DNA of 53,654 nucleotides from an uncultured SAR86 cluster bacterium (GCA_902532675.1 CACAIY010000008.1:1-53654), one strand, 5' to 3'; numbered from the stretch's first letter, positions 1 to 10,259 are shown. Notes: generated from the sequence alone by a model not told the origin. Numbers and translations: made by a program.

Positions 1-393
1 GGTTCCAGAGAACCTGAAATATATGGTTCAGTAACCCTTGAAGAAATAGAAAAGAAATTAGACTCTAAAGCATCTGCCAGCGGACAAGAGCTAATATGTT
101 ATCAAAGTAATGCTGAGCATGACCTGGTGGAGCAAATACATCTTGCAAAAAAAGAGGACGTAAAATTTATAATATTTAATCCTGGAGCTTTTACTCACAG
201 CAGCATAGCCATTAGAGATGCTCTCTCTGGAGTTGGCATACCTTTTATAGAAGTGCATATTTCTAATATATATAGCAGAGAAGATTTCAGACAAAAATCT
301 TTCTTATCAGATATTGCTGAGGGGGTTATATCAGGCTTGGGTGTAGAGGGATATGAATTAGCATTAGATTCAGGAATTAAGAAATACTCTTAA
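1..393 (+). CDS. aroQ: 3-dehydroquinate dehydratase type II (5' truncated by window edge)
   Basis: Third step of the shikimate pathway, dehydration of 3-dehydroquinate in the cytoplasm. The open frame runs from base 1 without a start, so only about a dozen N-terminal residues are missing. The visible protein begins just before REPEIYG, which carries the active-site tyrosine. It continues through FNPGAFTHSS with the catalytic His, IRDAL, and EVHISNIYSREDFR, all standard AroQ signatures. An internal GTG at 127 is not the start, because conserved sequence continues upstream of it. It lies 14 nt before accB, the usual gammaproteobacterial aroQ-accB-accC order. The family forms a dodecamer; nothing unusual is seen here. 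Confidence 0.95.
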   Translation, partial: GSREPEIYGSVTLEEIEKKLDSKASASGQELICYQSNAEHDLVEQIHLAKKEDVKFIIFNPGAFTHSSIAIRDALSGVGIPFIEVHISNIYSREDFRQKSFLSDIAEGVISGLGVEGYELALDSGIKKYS

Positions 394-407
394 ATACGAG
401 GTAAGAA

Positions 408-869
408 ATGGACATAAGAAAAGTCAAAAAATTAATAGAAATGTTAGAAAATTCTAATCTTGAAGAAATTGAAATTCAAGAAGGGGAAGAGTCAGTTAGG
501 CTAGTAAAAAGTAATGGAAATATAAAAAATATTTCTTCTTCTCAATCCGTAGCAGTTCCTCAAATGTCTACTTCAGTTACTCCTAAAGAAGAGAGTCAAT
601 CTGAAGAAGAGGTAAACCAAGAATCGGAAGAAGGAAATTTTATTACGTCACCCATGGTAGGAACCTTTTACGCCTCAGCTTCTCCAGGTGCCAAACCTTT
701 TATTAATGTCGGTGATTTAGTCGCCGAGGGAGATGTTGTGTGCATCGTTGAAGCGATGAAGATGATGAATGAAATTAAATCAGAATTTTCTGGCAAAGTT
801 GTCTCTATAAGAGTAGAAAATTCAGAACCCGTGGAGTACGGACAAGCTATATTTGAAATCGCTGAATAA
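408..869 (+). CDS. accB: Biotin carboxyl carrier protein of acetyl-CoA carboxylase
   Basis: Carries biotin between the carboxylase and carboxyltransferase halves of acetyl-CoA carboxylase, the first step of fatty acid synthesis. At 153 aa it has the family's usual length. An N-terminal helical segment (1-35) is followed by an acidic/Ser-Gln linker (about 40-76) and a C-terminal biotinyl domain (about 77-153). The biotinylation motif EAMKM is at 115-119, so Lys118 is the modified residue. The start ATG at 408 follows an AGGT-like ribosome site about 6 nt upstream. The stop codon is immediately followed by the accC ATG, so the two subunits are probably translationally coupled. Confidence 0.97.
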   Translation: MDIRKVKKLIEMLENSNLEEIEIQEGEESVRLVKSNGNIKNISSSQSVAVPQMSTSVTPKEESQSEEEVNQESEEGNFITSPMVGTFYASASPGAKPFINVGDLVAEGDVVCIVEAMKMMNEIKSEFSGKVVSIRVENSEPVEYGQAIFEIAE

Positions 870-2207
870 ATGATTAATAAACTATTAATTGCTAATAGAG
901 GCGAAATAGCTCTACGCATTTTAAGGGCTGCAAAGGAACTAAAAATTCCAACAGTAGCAGCTTATTCCGAAGCAGATAAAGATCTCATGCACGTTAAAAT
1001 GGCTGATGAATCAATATGCATTGGTCCGGCAGATTCCTCTCAAAGCTATCTAAATATTCCAGCGATTATTAGTGCCATGGAGTTATCTGGTGCTGACGGT
1101 GTTCATCCTGGATACGGCTTCTTATCTGAAAACCCAGATTTTGCAGAAAAAGTTGAAAAAAGTGGATTTGATTTTGTTGGTCCTCCAGCTGCTGTGATAA
1201 AAATGATGGGAAATAAGGTTTCAGCAAAAGATTTTGCTTTAGAGGCTGGTTTGCCAATAGTGCCGGGTTCAACAGGCCTGATTGAAGAGGATACGCATAA
1301 AAAAGCTGAAGAAATTGGCTACCCTATAATCATTAAAGCCGCTTCTGGTGGAGGTGGCAGAGGAATGAGAGTAGTGAACTCTAAGGAAGACTTAGAAAGT
1401 GCAATAGAACTAACTCAACAAGAATCAGCAATAGCCTTCGGAGATTCAACCGTGTACATGGAAAAATTTCTTGAAAACCCAAGACACATAGAAGTTCAAG
1501 TATTGGCTGATAGGAAAGGTAATGTATTACACCTTGGTGATAGAGACTGCTCACTACAAAGAAGGCACCAAAAAGTTATTGAAGAAGCTCCCGCGATTGG
1601 TATAGATGATGAAAAAAGAGAAGAAATTTACGCTAAGTGCATAGATGCATGTAAGAAAATGAATTATGAAAGCGCAGGAACATTTGAATTCCTGTATGAA
1701 AATAATAATTTTTATTTTATTGAAATGAATACAAGAATCCAGGTAGAACACCCTGTAACGGAAAGTGTTACTGGACTAGATCTGGTCAAACTCCAACTTA
1801 GAATAGCGAGAGATGAGACTCTGACTGTAAAGCAAGAAGACATAGTCATTAAAGGACATGCCATTGAATGCAGAATAAATGCAGAAAACTCTGAAACCTT
1901 TCTTCCCTCTCCTGGAAAAATAATTGAATACCATGCCCCAGGAGGAATAGGCGTCAGAATGGACTCGCATTTATACAAAGATTACGTTGTTCCTCCATAT
2001 TATGATTCATTAATTGCGAAAGTTATTTGTAGAGCTAATGATCGAGAAGACGCTAGAGCTAGACTAGAAAGAGCTCTGGATGAAATGTATGTTCTAGGTA
2101 TAGATACAAACCTTGATATGCATAGGCAACTAGTTAACGATCCAAACTTTATAAAAGGCGGCGTAAGCATTAACTATTTAGAAAATATTAATAAGGACAA
2201 AGAATAA
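870..2207 (+). CDS. accC: Biotin carboxylase subunit of acetyl-CoA carboxylase
   Basis: ATP-dependent carboxylation of biotin on AccB. At 445 aa it is full length. The N-terminal biotin carboxylase domain begins [15 protein letters not shown]. The ATP-grasp domain has the glycine-rich loop SGGGGRGM (about 159-166), then [16 protein letters not shown] and [14 protein letters not shown] with the metal-binding acidic residues and catalytic Arg/Glu. The C-terminal domain includes [11 protein letters not shown]. It starts directly at the accB stop, with no intergenic base. leuS begins 1 nt after its stop, in place of prmA, which often follows accC in gammaproteobacteria. Confidence 0.97.
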   Translation: MINKLLIANRGEIALRILRAAKELKIPTVAAYSEADKDLMHVKMADESICIGPADSSQSYLNIPAIISAMELSGADGVHPGYGFLSENPDFAEKVEKSGFDFVGPPAAVIKMMGNKVSAKDFALEAGLPIVPGSTGLIEEDTHKKAEEIGYPIIIKAASGGGGRGMRVVNSKEDLESAIELTQQESAIAFGDSTVYMEKFLENPRHIEVQVLADRKGNVLHLGDRDCSLQRRHQKVIEEAPAIGIDDEKREEIYAKCIDACKKMNYESAGTFEFLYENNNFYFIEMNTRIQVEHPVTESVTGLDLVKLQLRIARDETLTVKQEDIVIKGHAIECRINAENSETFLPSPGKIIEYHAPGGIGVRMDSHLYKDYVVPPYYDSLIAKVICRANDREDARARLERALDEMYVLGIDTNLDMHRQLVNDPNFIKGGVSINYLENINKDKE

Positions 2208-2208
2208 A

Positions 2209-4656
2209 ATGGCGGATACAGATATTCCTTATGATCCCGCCAAGATAGAAGAAAAAATACAATCATACTGGAAGGAGCACGAGACCTTTTCAGTTACAGA
2301 AGATCCAAAAAAAGAAAAATTCTTTTGCTTAAGCATGTTTCCTTATCCTAGTGGATCTATTCACATGGGTCACGTCAGAAATTACACCATTGGAGATGTG
2401 ATAAGCAGATTTCAACGAATGCTAGGGAAAAATGTTCTGCAACCAATGGGTTGGGATGCATTTGGTCTACCTGCTGAAAATGCAGCCATTAAAAATAAGA
2501 TTCAACCATCGGAATGGACCCGAGAGAATATAAAAAACATGAAAACTCAACTCTCGAGAATGGGATTTGCTTATGATTGGAAAAGAGAGTTTGCTACGTC
2601 GGATGAAGATTATTATAAATGGGAGCAATGGTTTTTCTTGCAATTGGTTGAGAAAGGCCTCGCCTATCAAGAAGAAGCAGAAGTGAATTGGGATCCAGTA
2701 GATCAAACAGTCTTAGCTAATGAACAAGTTATTGATGGTAAAGGATGGAGATCAGGTGCTGATGTAGAAAAAAAGACTCTCAAACAATGGTTTCTGAAAA
2801 TTACTGATTACGCAGAAGAGTTGCTTGAAAGTATAGATAAACTTGAAGGTTGGCCAAACCAAGTAAGGATTCAACAAAAAAATTGGATTGGAAAATCTGA
2901 AGGTATGGAATTTAGTTTTGAAATTGAAGGAACGAAGAAACATATAGAAATTTTTACCACTAGGCCGGACACAATAATGGGAGCCTCTTTTATAGCAATT
3001 TCTACTTCTCATTTTCTAAGTTTGGAAATGGCTAAAGAAAATGAAGAGGTAAAAGATTTTATAAATGAAATTAATAAAGTTAAAACTGCTGAAGCAGACT
3101 TAGCTAAGCAGGATAAAAAGGGTATTGAAACTAGATTTAAAGCCGTTCACCCCTTTACAAAAGAAAAGCTACCTATATGGATTGCAAATTTTGTTCTAAG
3201 TGATTATGGGTCAGGCGCTCTAATGGCGGTACCAGGTCACGACCAAAGAGATTTTGAATTTGCAAAAAAATATAACCTCCCTATAAAACAAGTCATAGAA
3301 GGAAATGAAAAGGATGACATAAATAAAGAAGCTATTCTTGAAAAAAATAAATTAATAAACTCTGATGAGTTTAATGGACTATCTTTTGAAGAAGCCTTTA
3401 AGGCAATAGAAAAAAAAGCAATTGAATTAAATTGCGGTAAAGAGTCTACAAATTTTAGGCTAAGAGATTGGGGAGTATCTAGACAACGATATTGGGGGTC
3501 ACCTATACCGATCCTAAAAGATGAAAAAGGTTTTGTTCCTGCTAAAGATTTACCAGTCAAGCTTCCTTTAGAAGTGAAATTTAAAGGCGTTAATTCTCCT
3601 TTAAAAGACATGAAAGAATTCATAAATATTGAGCAAGATGGTAAATCTCTGAAAAGAGAAACTGATACTTTTGATACTTTTTTTGAATCTTCTTGGTATT
3701 ACGCAAGATTTGCCAGCTTCAATAGCGAAAACTCTATGCTGGATGACAGGGCAAAGTATTGGCTTCCTGTAGATCAATATATTGGTGGCATAGAACATGC
3801 AGTCCTTCATCTTCTCTACTCAAGGTTCTTTTTTAGGTGCTTAAGAGATCTTGGAATAGTTGAAGGAGACGAACCTTTTAAAAACTTACTTTGCCAAGGC
3901 ATGGTGCTTAAGGATGGATCCAAGATGTCTAAATCTAAAGGAAATACTGTTGACCCAGCAGACCTAATTCAAAAGTATGGTGCAGATACAGTTAGATTAT
4001 TTGTTATGTTTGCCGCTCCTCCTGATCAGTCCCTTGAATGGTCTGACCAAGGAGTCCAAGGAGCTTATCGATTTATCAATAGAATTTGGAAACTTGTTCA
4101 TACACATATAAATGCTGAGATCCCAGATACCACTGAAATGAAATCTGAAGATCCAGAAATAAAAAAACTTCGATTAAAAACCCATCAGGTCTTAAAAAAG
4201 GTAAAGGATGATTACCTGAGAAGGCATAGCTTTAATACGGCAATTGCAGCTATTATGGAATTATCTAACAATATACCGAACGAATTCTTGCTTACAGATG
4301 CTGCTACTGACAAGAGAAAAGCAGCCGATGAAGCAATAAAAGCAATCATCCTAATGCTTGCTCCTATAACCCCTCATTTATCTCAACATTTATGGTGGCA
4401 ATTAGATCAAGATAATCTGATTGTAGACGTCCAATGGCCAGAAGCAAAAGAAGAAATGCTTGAAGAGGATATTATGAAAATCGTTATTCAGGTAAATGGC
4501 AAATTAAGATCAGAAATGGATGTGGATCCAGATCTGCAAGAAGAGGAAATCAAAAAAATAGCCCTAGAAGATGAAAATATAAAAAAACATATCTCTGCTT
4601 CAAAAATAAAGAAGATAATTTACGTCCCTCAAAAACTAATAAATATCGTTTTATGA
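2209..4656 (+). CDS. leuS: Leucyl-tRNA synthetase
   Basis: Charges tRNA-Leu with leucine in the cytoplasm. It is a class I synthetase of 815 aa. The HIGH-type motif is HMGH at 52-55 within FPYPSGSIHMGHVRNYTIGD. The CP1 editing domain includes TTRPDTIMGA and GALMAVPGHDQRDFEFA. The KMSKS loop is intact at 572-576. The C-terminal anticodon-binding region ends with VQVNGKLR-like sequence. The ATG lies 1 nt after the accC stop. Its end overlaps the lptE start by 4 nt (ATGA), which preserves the gammaproteobacterial leuS-lptE-holA order. Confidence 0.98.
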   Translation: MADTDIPYDPAKIEEKIQSYWKEHETFSVTEDPKKEKFFCLSMFPYPSGSIHMGHVRNYTIGDVISRFQRMLGKNVLQPMGWDAFGLPAENAAIKNKIQPSEWTRENIKNMKTQLSRMGFAYDWKREFATSDEDYYKWEQWFFLQLVEKGLAYQEEAEVNWDPVDQTVLANEQVIDGKGWRSGADVEKKTLKQWFLKITDYAEELLESIDKLEGWPNQVRIQQKNWIGKSEGMEFSFEIEGTKKHIEIFTTRPDTIMGASFIAISTSHFLSLEMAKENEEVKDFINEINKVKTAEADLAKQDKKGIETRFKAVHPFTKEKLPIWIANFVLSDYGSGALMAVPGHDQRDFEFAKKYNLPIKQVIEGNEKDDINKEAILEKNKLINSDEFNGLSFEEAFKAIEKKAIELNCGKESTNFRLRDWGVSRQRYWGSPIPILKDEKGFVPAKDLPVKLPLEVKFKGVNSPLKDMKEFINIEQDGKSLKRETDTFDTFFESSWYYARFASFNSENSMLDDRAKYWLPVDQYIGGIEHAVLHLLYSRFFFRCLRDLGIVEGDEPFKNLLCQGMVLKDGSKMSKSKGNTVDPADLIQKYGADTVRLFVMFAAPPDQSLEWSDQGVQGAYRFINRIWKLVHTHINAEIPDTTEMKSEDPEIKKLRLKTHQVLKKVKDDYLRRHSFNTAIAAIMELSNNIPNEFLLTDAATDKRKAADEAIKAIILMLAPITPHLSQHLWWQLDQDNLIVDVQWPEAKEEMLEEDIMKIVIQVNGKLRSEMDVDPDLQEEEIKKIALEDENIKKHISASKIKKIIYVPQKLINIVL

Positions 4657-5156
4657 GATTTTTTAAGAAATTTATCTTTTCTTATCTTTTTACAGCTTTA
4701 TTTCTTTTGTCATCATGCGGCTATTCTCTTAGAGAAAGCTCAAGTGAGTTATCGCAACAAGATCTAGTGCTTTTATCTGATAACTCGGACTTAAATCTAG
4801 AATTAATTTCTCAATTAAAAGCTAAAAACAATAAAATCTTTAGAACTAAAAATATTGAAAACGAGAATGGTCTAATAATTAGAATTAAGTTCCATGAATT
4901 AAATAAATTCTCTGGAGCCATAGGAGCAGGCGCTAGAACAACTCAAGCAAGACTAGACTATACAATCTCCTATGAACTCTCTAATAAAAAGAAAATCATT
5001 ATCGAGAAGAATTACAAATCAACTAAATACTTAAGTTTTAACCAATCAGATCTGCTGTCTATGGAAAGAGAAGAGAAGATCTTAGTAAAAAACTTTATTA
5101 ATGATGGTATTAAAAATATGGAATTTCTTTTAGCATCAAAAAATAATGAAGATTAA
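4653..5156 (+). CDS. lptE: LPS-assembly lipoprotein LptE
   Basis: Outer-membrane lipoprotein that plugs and assists LptD during lipopolysaccharide insertion. The 167 aa protein has a lipoprotein signal peptide with lipobox LSSC, acylated Cys22, followed by GYSLR, the typical LptE mature N-terminus. The rest is low-conservation alpha/beta sequence, as expected in this family. It overlaps leuS by 4 nt and holA by 11 nt. The identification rests mainly on the lipobox/GY start and the position between leuS and holA, since LptE sequences diverge strongly. Confidence 0.88.
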   Translation: MRFFKKFIFSYLFTALFLLSSCGYSLRESSSELSQQDLVLLSDNSDLNLELISQLKAKNNKIFRTKNIENENGLIIRIKFHELNKFSGAIGAGARTTQARLDYTISYELSNKKKIIIEKNYKSTKYLSFNQSDLLSMEREEKILVKNFINDGIKNMEFLLASKNNED

Positions 5157-6117
5157 TTCTAAGGACCTTAGAGAGTCAGTTCATAAAGAACTGAATCCGG
5201 TGTATTTATTTTTTGCTGAAGAATCAATACAACTAACTTCTTTAACAGACTTGGTTCTCTTGGCTGCAAAAGATTCTAATTTTGATGAGAAAACAACTTA
5301 TGTGGTTTCAAAAGACATGGATTGGTCTTTCCTTGATTCTAATAATGAAAATTTGGATTTGTTTGGTTCAAAAAAAATAATTGAGATTAAATTGCTTGGT
5401 TCTGGTCCAGGTAATAAAGGCTCTAAAGCAATTAAAGAATATTCCTTGGTTCCTGATCCAAATAAATTACTAATCATTTCAGCTGAAGGCCTGGATAAGA
5501 AATCACAATCTTCAGCCTGGGCTAAGAGCCTAGAAGAAAACGGAGTAATGGTCGTTGAAAACCCTATTCCTCTTAATTCAATGCCTAAATGGATTCAGAG
5601 CCAAGCAAATGATTCTAACGTGCAAATAAAAAATGATGCGGCGCAATTGCTTGCGGAAAAAACTGAAGGTAACCTTTTAGCTGCTACTCAAGAAATTATT
5701 AAGCTTGCTTTACTTTATCCAAATGTAGAGATAGGTTTAAAAGAAATGGAAGATTCCATATCAAACGCATCAAAATATGGAATCTTTGATCTATCAAATG
5801 CATTTGTTTCGGGGAACAAAAATAGAACCTTTCAAATCATTGAATCACTTAAATCAGAAGGAACCCAACCGACTCTTATTTTATGGGCTCTAGCTAAAGA
5901 AATTAATAACCTCTATAAAGTTATGGAAGACAACTCAACAAAAAATATATGGGGGCCAAGGCATTATTTAGAAACTTTGACTAAGAGAGTTAATCAACTC
6001 AATAAAAGGAAATTAAACCAATCATTGTTAGAAATTGCAGAAATAGATGCATCCATCAAAGGTCTTTCATCTAAAAATCCTTGGCAAGCCATTAGAGATC
6101 TAGCAATTACTTTTTAA
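5146..6117 (+). CDS. holA: DNA polymerase III delta subunit
   Basis: Clamp-loader subunit that opens the beta sliding clamp. The 323 aa length fits HolA. Recognisable features are the N-terminal segment LNPVYLFFAEESIQL (AAA+-like domain I), a central region with LLIISAEGLDKKSQSSAW, and the C-terminal collar domain ending GLSSKNPWQAIRDLAI. It starts inside lptE by 11 nt. Its 3' end overlaps the convergent dat gene by 18 nt, so there is no room for a terminator between the two transcription units. Confidence 0.92.
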   Translation: MKINSKDLRESVHKELNPVYLFFAEESIQLTSLTDLVLLAAKDSNFDEKTTYVVSKDMDWSFLDSNNENLDLFGSKKIIEIKLLGSGPGNKGSKAIKEYSLVPDPNKLLIISAEGLDKKSQSSAWAKSLEENGVMVVENPIPLNSMPKWIQSQANDSNVQIKNDAAQLLAEKTEGNLLAATQEIIKLALLYPNVEIGLKEMEDSISNASKYGIFDLSNAFVSGNKNRTFQIIESLKSEGTQPTLILWALAKEINNLYKVMEDNSTKNIWGPRHYLETLTKRVNQLNKRKLNQSLLEIAEIDASIKGLSSKNPWQAIRDLAITF

Positions 6118-6954
6118 GTCTTCTTCTAGGACTTTCAAGGCTTTATGCCAATAATATTCTTCTAATTCTTTTCCTGGTAAAACCATATTATCAACCTGGT
6201 GAACTGGTTGTATTTCTTTGGTAGAGCTGGTTACCCATATCTCATCGGCTTTATTCAAATCTTTTATTCTTACTTCTTTCTCTGTTACGTTGAATCCTTC
6301 TTCTGATAGTCTTTTCAAGAAATAATTTCTAGTTACTCCTAATAGTATATTTTGCTCTTTAGGTGGTGTAACAATTAAGTCTTCAAAAACAAAGAAAACA
6401 TTAGACTTGGATCCCTCATTTATTTTCTGTCCATCATGAAATAAAATTTCGTCAGAATCAGATTCTTCTTCACGATGAAAGGGAATGATATTCGGAAGCA
6501 AAGTTGTTGCCTTTACATCGCATCTCTTCCAACGAATATCCTCTTCAAGTTTTATTTTTAAACCCTTTTTATGAGGATTTTCACGATAAGGGTTGATTTC
6601 TAATTCCGTTGAACTCATAAATAGGGTCGGTACCGTTGTGTTAGCAGAAACGTGTGATCTTTCCGGATCTACCCCTCTTGTTATTTGAATATATATAGCT
6701 TGATTTAAAAATTGATTCTTTTTGAGTAATTCCATCGCCAGTGGGTGTAAATCTTCTAGAGACTCAGGAATAGGAATTTTTGTGATTGATAATGAATTTC
6801 TTAATCTTTCTAAATGTTCATCAAATAAGAAAAGTTTATTGTTGTATGAAGGAATAACTTCGTAAACACTATCACCAAATAAAAAACCTCTATCGAAAGG
6901 AGAAACCCTTACTTCTTCCTTAGGAATGAATTCTCCATTTAGATAGGTCCACAT
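6100..6954 (-). CDS. dat: Class IV aminotransferase, probable D-amino acid (D-alanine) transaminase
   Basis: PLP enzyme of fold type IV, 284 aa. The N-terminus WTYLNGEFIP and the segment VSPFDRGFLFGDSVYEVI match D-alanine aminotransferases. The expected PLP lysine is Lys148 in RCDVKATTLLPNI. The later segment INEGSKSNVFFV is the usual cofactor-phosphate region. Family knowledge gives interconversion of D-alanine and D-glutamate, which would supply peptidoglycan precursors. Its position as last gene after dacA in the cell-wall operon supports that. A branched-chain (IlvE) or 4-amino-4-deoxychorismate lyase (PabC) activity is less likely but shares the fold. Confidence 0.85.
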   Translation of the reverse strand: MWTYLNGEFIPKEEVRVSPFDRGFLFGDSVYEVIPSYNNKLFLFDEHLERLRNSLSITKIPIPESLEDLHPLAMELLKKNQFLNQAIYIQITRGVDPERSHVSANTTVPTLFMSSTELEINPYRENPHKKGLKIKLEEDIRWKRCDVKATTLLPNIIPFHREEESDSDEILFHDGQKINEGSKSNVFFVFEDLIVTPPKEQNILLGVTRNYFLKRLSEEGFNVTEKEVRIKDLNKADEIWVTSSTKEIQPVHQVDNMVLPGKELEEYYWHKALKVLEEDLKSNC

Positions 6955-6965
6955 AAAGTAGTTAG

Positions 6966-8126
6966 TTACTCTTCAATTAAGAATCTATAGGTAAGAAGTT
7001 TAATGTTAGACCACGCTCTACCAAAAAAACCTAAGGAGTTAACTTCTTCCATCGCTATTGCATCTACTATAGCTAAAGATTCTCCATCCAAAAGAAGGTC
7101 TATTTTTCCAACTACCTGGCCTCTACTAATAGGAGCTTGTAAATAATCGTTTAAAGAGATTTTTGGTTCTACTCTTTCGAAATCTCTAGGCGAAAGAGTC
7201 AGATATAGATCTTCTCCAGAAGAAAGGTTAACTTGCTCCTCTTCTCCACCCCACACTTGTTCCTGTAATAAAGATAAATCTCTTGTAAGAATTTTTTTGG
7301 TCCTAAAATATCTAAATCCATAATCTAAAAGCCTTCTATTGTCAGTTAATCTTGCTTTCTCCGAAGCACTTCTAAGAGTAACCGAAATTAACCTAGTATC
7401 ATTTCTTACTCCAGACGAAACTAGACAATAACCTGCGCTCTCAGTATGACCGGTTTTTATTCCATCTATAGAGTCATCTTGCCATAAAAGACTATTCCTA
7501 TTTCTTTGCTTTATTTCATTGAAAGTAAAGTATCTTTCTTTGTAAAGAGAGTAATGATCAGGAAACCTGTTAATTAGATTTGTTGAAAGAATAGCTATAT
7601 CTCTTGCAGAAGAAAAATGCTCAGGATCTGGCCATCCGCTTTCATTTCTAAATTGGGTATTTTTTAAACCCATTTCGCGGGCATATAAATTCATCAATTG
7701 AACAAAACCTTCTTCAGATGCGGCTACGTGTTCTGCAATAGCGCAACTAGCATCATTTCCAGATTGGATAGCCATACCCTTCATAAGATCAGATAGTAAA
7801 ACTCTTGTGCCTTCTCTTATAAACATCTTAGACCCTTGTTTTCTCCAGCAATTCTCACTTATAAGAACTTCATCAGATAGGCTTACAAAACCTTTATCTG
7901 CCTGATCAGCTGCAACATATCCTGTCATAATCTTAGTGATGCTAGCTGGCTCTATTCTTTCATCTGCGCCCTTCTCAGCCAGAACCCTTCCTGAAATAGA
8001 ATCCATTAAAATGTAATTAGTTGCATTTACAGAAGGTGGATCAGGAATAAAACTCTCTTCAGCTAAAGTTGATAGGGATACAAAAAATAAGGTTATTACT
8101 TTGATAAAGTTTAAAGGCTTAAACAT
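6966..8126 (-). CDS. dacA: D-alanyl-D-alanine carboxypeptidase (PBP5/6 family)
   Basis: Periplasmic low-molecular-weight penicillin-binding protein that trims the terminal D-Ala of peptidoglycan pentapeptides. At 386 aa it has a signal peptide (about 1-22, ending TLA). The active-site motifs are SITK (Ser62-Lys65), SGN (122-124) and KTG (224-226). A C-terminal beta-rich domain and an amphipathic tail follow, typical of PBP5 membrane anchoring. A short AGGA ribosome site precedes the ATG. It lies 13 nt downstream of mltB. The rlpA gene often found between mltB and dacA is absent. Confidence 0.95.
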   Translation of the reverse strand: MFKPLNFIKVITLFFVSLSTLAEESFIPDPPSVNATNYILMDSISGRVLAEKGADERIEPASITKIMTGYVAADQADKGFVSLSDEVLISENCWRKQGSKMFIREGTRVLLSDLMKGMAIQSGNDASCAIAEHVAASEEGFVQLMNLYAREMGLKNTQFRNESGWPDPEHFSSARDIAILSTNLINRFPDHYSLYKERYFTFNEIKQRNRNSLLWQDDSIDGIKTGHTESAGYCLVSSGVRNDTRLISVTLRSASEKARLTDNRRLLDYGFRYFRTKKILTRDLSLLQEQVWGGEEEQVNLSSGEDLYLTLSPRDFERVEPKISLNDYLQAPISRGQVVGKIDLLLDGESLAIVDAIAMEEVNSLGFFGRAWSNIKLLTYRFLIEE

Positions 8127-8139
8127 ACTATTATTCCTA

Positions 8140-9129
8140 CTATAAATATATTGATAAGGATCGACTAAATTCTATTACGGCCATAACGTATAACTTACTT
8201 CTATTGTATCTTGATAGGGAGTAATAATTTTCAAAACCCAACCAATGCTCATAACCTTCATCCAACTCAAGAGATATCGGAACAAATTTTAGATTACCTG
8301 AAATTTTTTCTTTAGGTTCAAGGCCTATTTTGTTTAATTCAATTAATGTCATGTAAGGTTTAAATTGCGATTTAAAAGTAGTTTGGTTTGAAACACTTCT
8401 GGCCTCAATTGCTATTGGTGTATTAGGTTTCCAACCACCTTTCTTACTCAAGAAGTTAGCAACACTACCTATTGCATCAACCGGATTAGTTAAAATATCT
8501 CGAACTCCATCTGAATCAAAATCAACTGCGTACTTTCTATAGCTGTCTGGCATAAATTGACCGTATCCCATTGCTCCAGCAATTGAACCTTCTAAAGATT
8601 CGGGGTCAAACCCTTCTTCCCTGCTTAGTAACAAGAATTCTTCAAGCTGAATCTTAAAGAACTTGGATCTTCTTGGGTAGTTAAAAGAAAGCGTCATCAA
8701 AGAATCCAGCACTCTTATATTTCCTGTTATTCTTCCATATCGAGTTTCAATACCGATTATAGAAGCTATTATTTCAGCAGGAACCCCATAAAGATCTTCT
8801 GCCTTGTTTAAATCTTCTTTATGCAATTTTATAAACTCTTTACCAGCAGAGATCCTAGAGTCTGAAACCATCATTTCCTTATATCTAGACCAAGTCATTG
8901 TCCCTTCTGGCTGTCTATTCATTATCCTCACAACTTTTTCTTGATAAACGGCACTCCCTAAAAGTTTTAAAAGTTTGTTACTTTCGAAACCATGCTTGTT
9001 GGATATTTCTTCTATATATTCTTTAACGTCGTCCCTTGAAGAATAGTCAAAACTTTCATTTGAAGAAATCTCTAAGCAAAGCAAGATCACAGAAGCGACT
9101 AGAATTGTTATCTTATTAAAATTAATCAT
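8140..9129 (-). CDS. mltB: Lytic murein transglycosylase MltB family
   Basis: Cleaves peptidoglycan glycan strands to form 1,6-anhydro-muropeptides. It has 329 aa with a hydrophobic N-terminal export signal. The SLT_2-type catalytic domain shows the active Glu at about residue 128 in GIETRYGR, then GAMGYGQFMPDSYR, and DGVRDILTNPVDAIGSVANF near the C-terminus. A Cys is present at about residue 18, but the preceding ILL does not make a good lipobox. It may therefore be a soluble periplasmic or signal-anchored form rather than a lipoprotein. It overlaps rodA by 4 nt. Confidence 0.92.
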   Translation of the reverse strand: MINFNKITILVASVILLCLEISSNESFDYSSRDDVKEYIEEISNKHGFESNKLLKLLGSAVYQEKVVRIMNRQPEGTMTWSRYKEMMVSDSRISAGKEFIKLHKEDLNKAEDLYGVPAEIIASIIGIETRYGRITGNIRVLDSLMTLSFNYPRRSKFFKIQLEEFLLLSREEGFDPESLEGSIAGAMGYGQFMPDSYRKYAVDFDSDGVRDILTNPVDAIGSVANFLSKKGGWKPNTPIAIEARSVSNQTTFKSQFKPYMTLIELNKIGLEPKEKISGNLKFVPISLELDEGYEHWLGFENYYSLSRYNRSKLYVMAVIEFSRSLSIYL

Positions 9130-10259
9130 CTAGAAATCTTTTTCATCGATAAAATTACTCCAAAAGCAAGTAAATGAACCACTATCGAAGTGCCTCCTTG
9201 GCTTATTAAAGGCAGAGGCACTCCTACTACAGGGATTATACCTATAACCATTAATACGTTAATTAAAATAAATAAAAGAAAGATAAATCCCAAAGAGCTA
9301 CAAGTAATTCTCTCAAAATTTGTTTCAGACTGATAACTGATTCTAAATATTCTCCAAATAATGAACCCATATAAAATGAACATTGCCAATATACCTACAA
9401 GCCCTAGCTCTTCAGCTATAACAGAAAAGATAAAATCAGAATGACTTTCAGGAATAAAATCAAGCTGGCTCTGTGTCCCTGATAAATAACCTTTTCCCGT
9501 TAAACCTCCCGACCCAATCGCAGTTTGAGATTGATTTATGTTCCAACCTGTCCCTAAAGGGTCAGCTTCAGGGTTAAGAAGAGTCAATACCCTTTGTCTT
9601 TGGTATTCCAGTAATAAATTAGACCACACATATGGGGCAACAATAGCTAACCCAACTAAATAGCCAAAAATAATTTTATAAGGCAATCCAGCAAGAAATA
9701 TAGGTATTAATCCTGATATAAAAACTATAAGTCCAGTGCCTAAATCTGGTTGTCTAGAGACTAAATAGAAACAAATAAAAGCTGCTATGGTTGTAATAAA
9801 CCAATCAGAGATTCTAGGCCTAGATTCTCTCCTGCATAAGTAAGCTACTAAAGATAAAGGCAAAAGAAGGCGAATGATTTCTGACGGCTGAAAGTTAAAA
9901 AACCCTAAATCAATCCATCTATTGGTTGCATAACCATCGGCCGGATTGATTAATACATAAAATAACAATAACAATCCAAACCAATAAGAATTCATTAATA
10001 TATTCTTATAGGACTCGGGCTTTAACTGCGCAACCAGTAGCATAAAAAACAAGCCCAGAATAATATAAATTAATTGTCTTGATACCATCCCGATGGACTG
10101 CCCACTAGCGCTATAAAGCATAAATAAGCCAAACCCGAGAACAACACAAAGAGATATGAATAGAGGTAAATCTTTAAACAACCCAGAAAACGAATGTGAA
10201 TTATTTGTTAAAGGATTATTGATTTCATAATCAAGAGGAGCTCTCCTAGACATCTTCAA
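9126..10259 (-). CDS. rodA: Rod shape-determining peptidoglycan polymerase RodA (SEDS family)
   Basis: Inner-membrane glycosyltransferase that polymerises lipid II for lateral wall growth, working with PBP2. The 377 aa protein has about ten predicted membrane segments. SEDS signatures are RQPDLGTG, a large periplasmic loop with GYLSGTQSQLDFIPESHSDF, and the final GVPLPLISQGGTS. It overlaps its partner mrdA by 14 nt and mltB by 4 nt, the conserved elongasome order. A short basic/polar cytoplasmic N-terminus precedes the first membrane helix. Confidence 0.96.
   Translation of the reverse strand: MKMSRRAPLDYEINNPLTNNSHSFSGLFKDLPLFISLCVVLGFGLFMLYSASGQSIGMVSRQLIYIILGLFFMLLVAQLKPESYKNILMNSYWFGLLLLFYVLINPADGYATNRWIDLGFFNFQPSEIIRLLLPLSLVAYLCRRESRPRISDWFITTIAAFICFYLVSRQPDLGTGLIVFISGLIPIFLAGLPYKIIFGYLVGLAIVAPYVWSNLLLEYQRQRVLTLLNPEADPLGTGWNINQSQTAIGSGGLTGKGYLSGTQSQLDFIPESHSDFIFSVIAEELGLVGILAMFILYGFIIWRIFRISYQSETNFERITCSSLGFIFLLFILINVLMVIGIIPVVGVPLPLISQGGTSIVVHLLAFGVILSMKKISR

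Noticed and set aside
3237-3623. Long minus-strand open frame (128 codons) inside leuS
   Set aside because: Lies wholly within a strongly conserved synthetase gene, has low-complexity composition and no family signature; a shadow of leuS coding bias.
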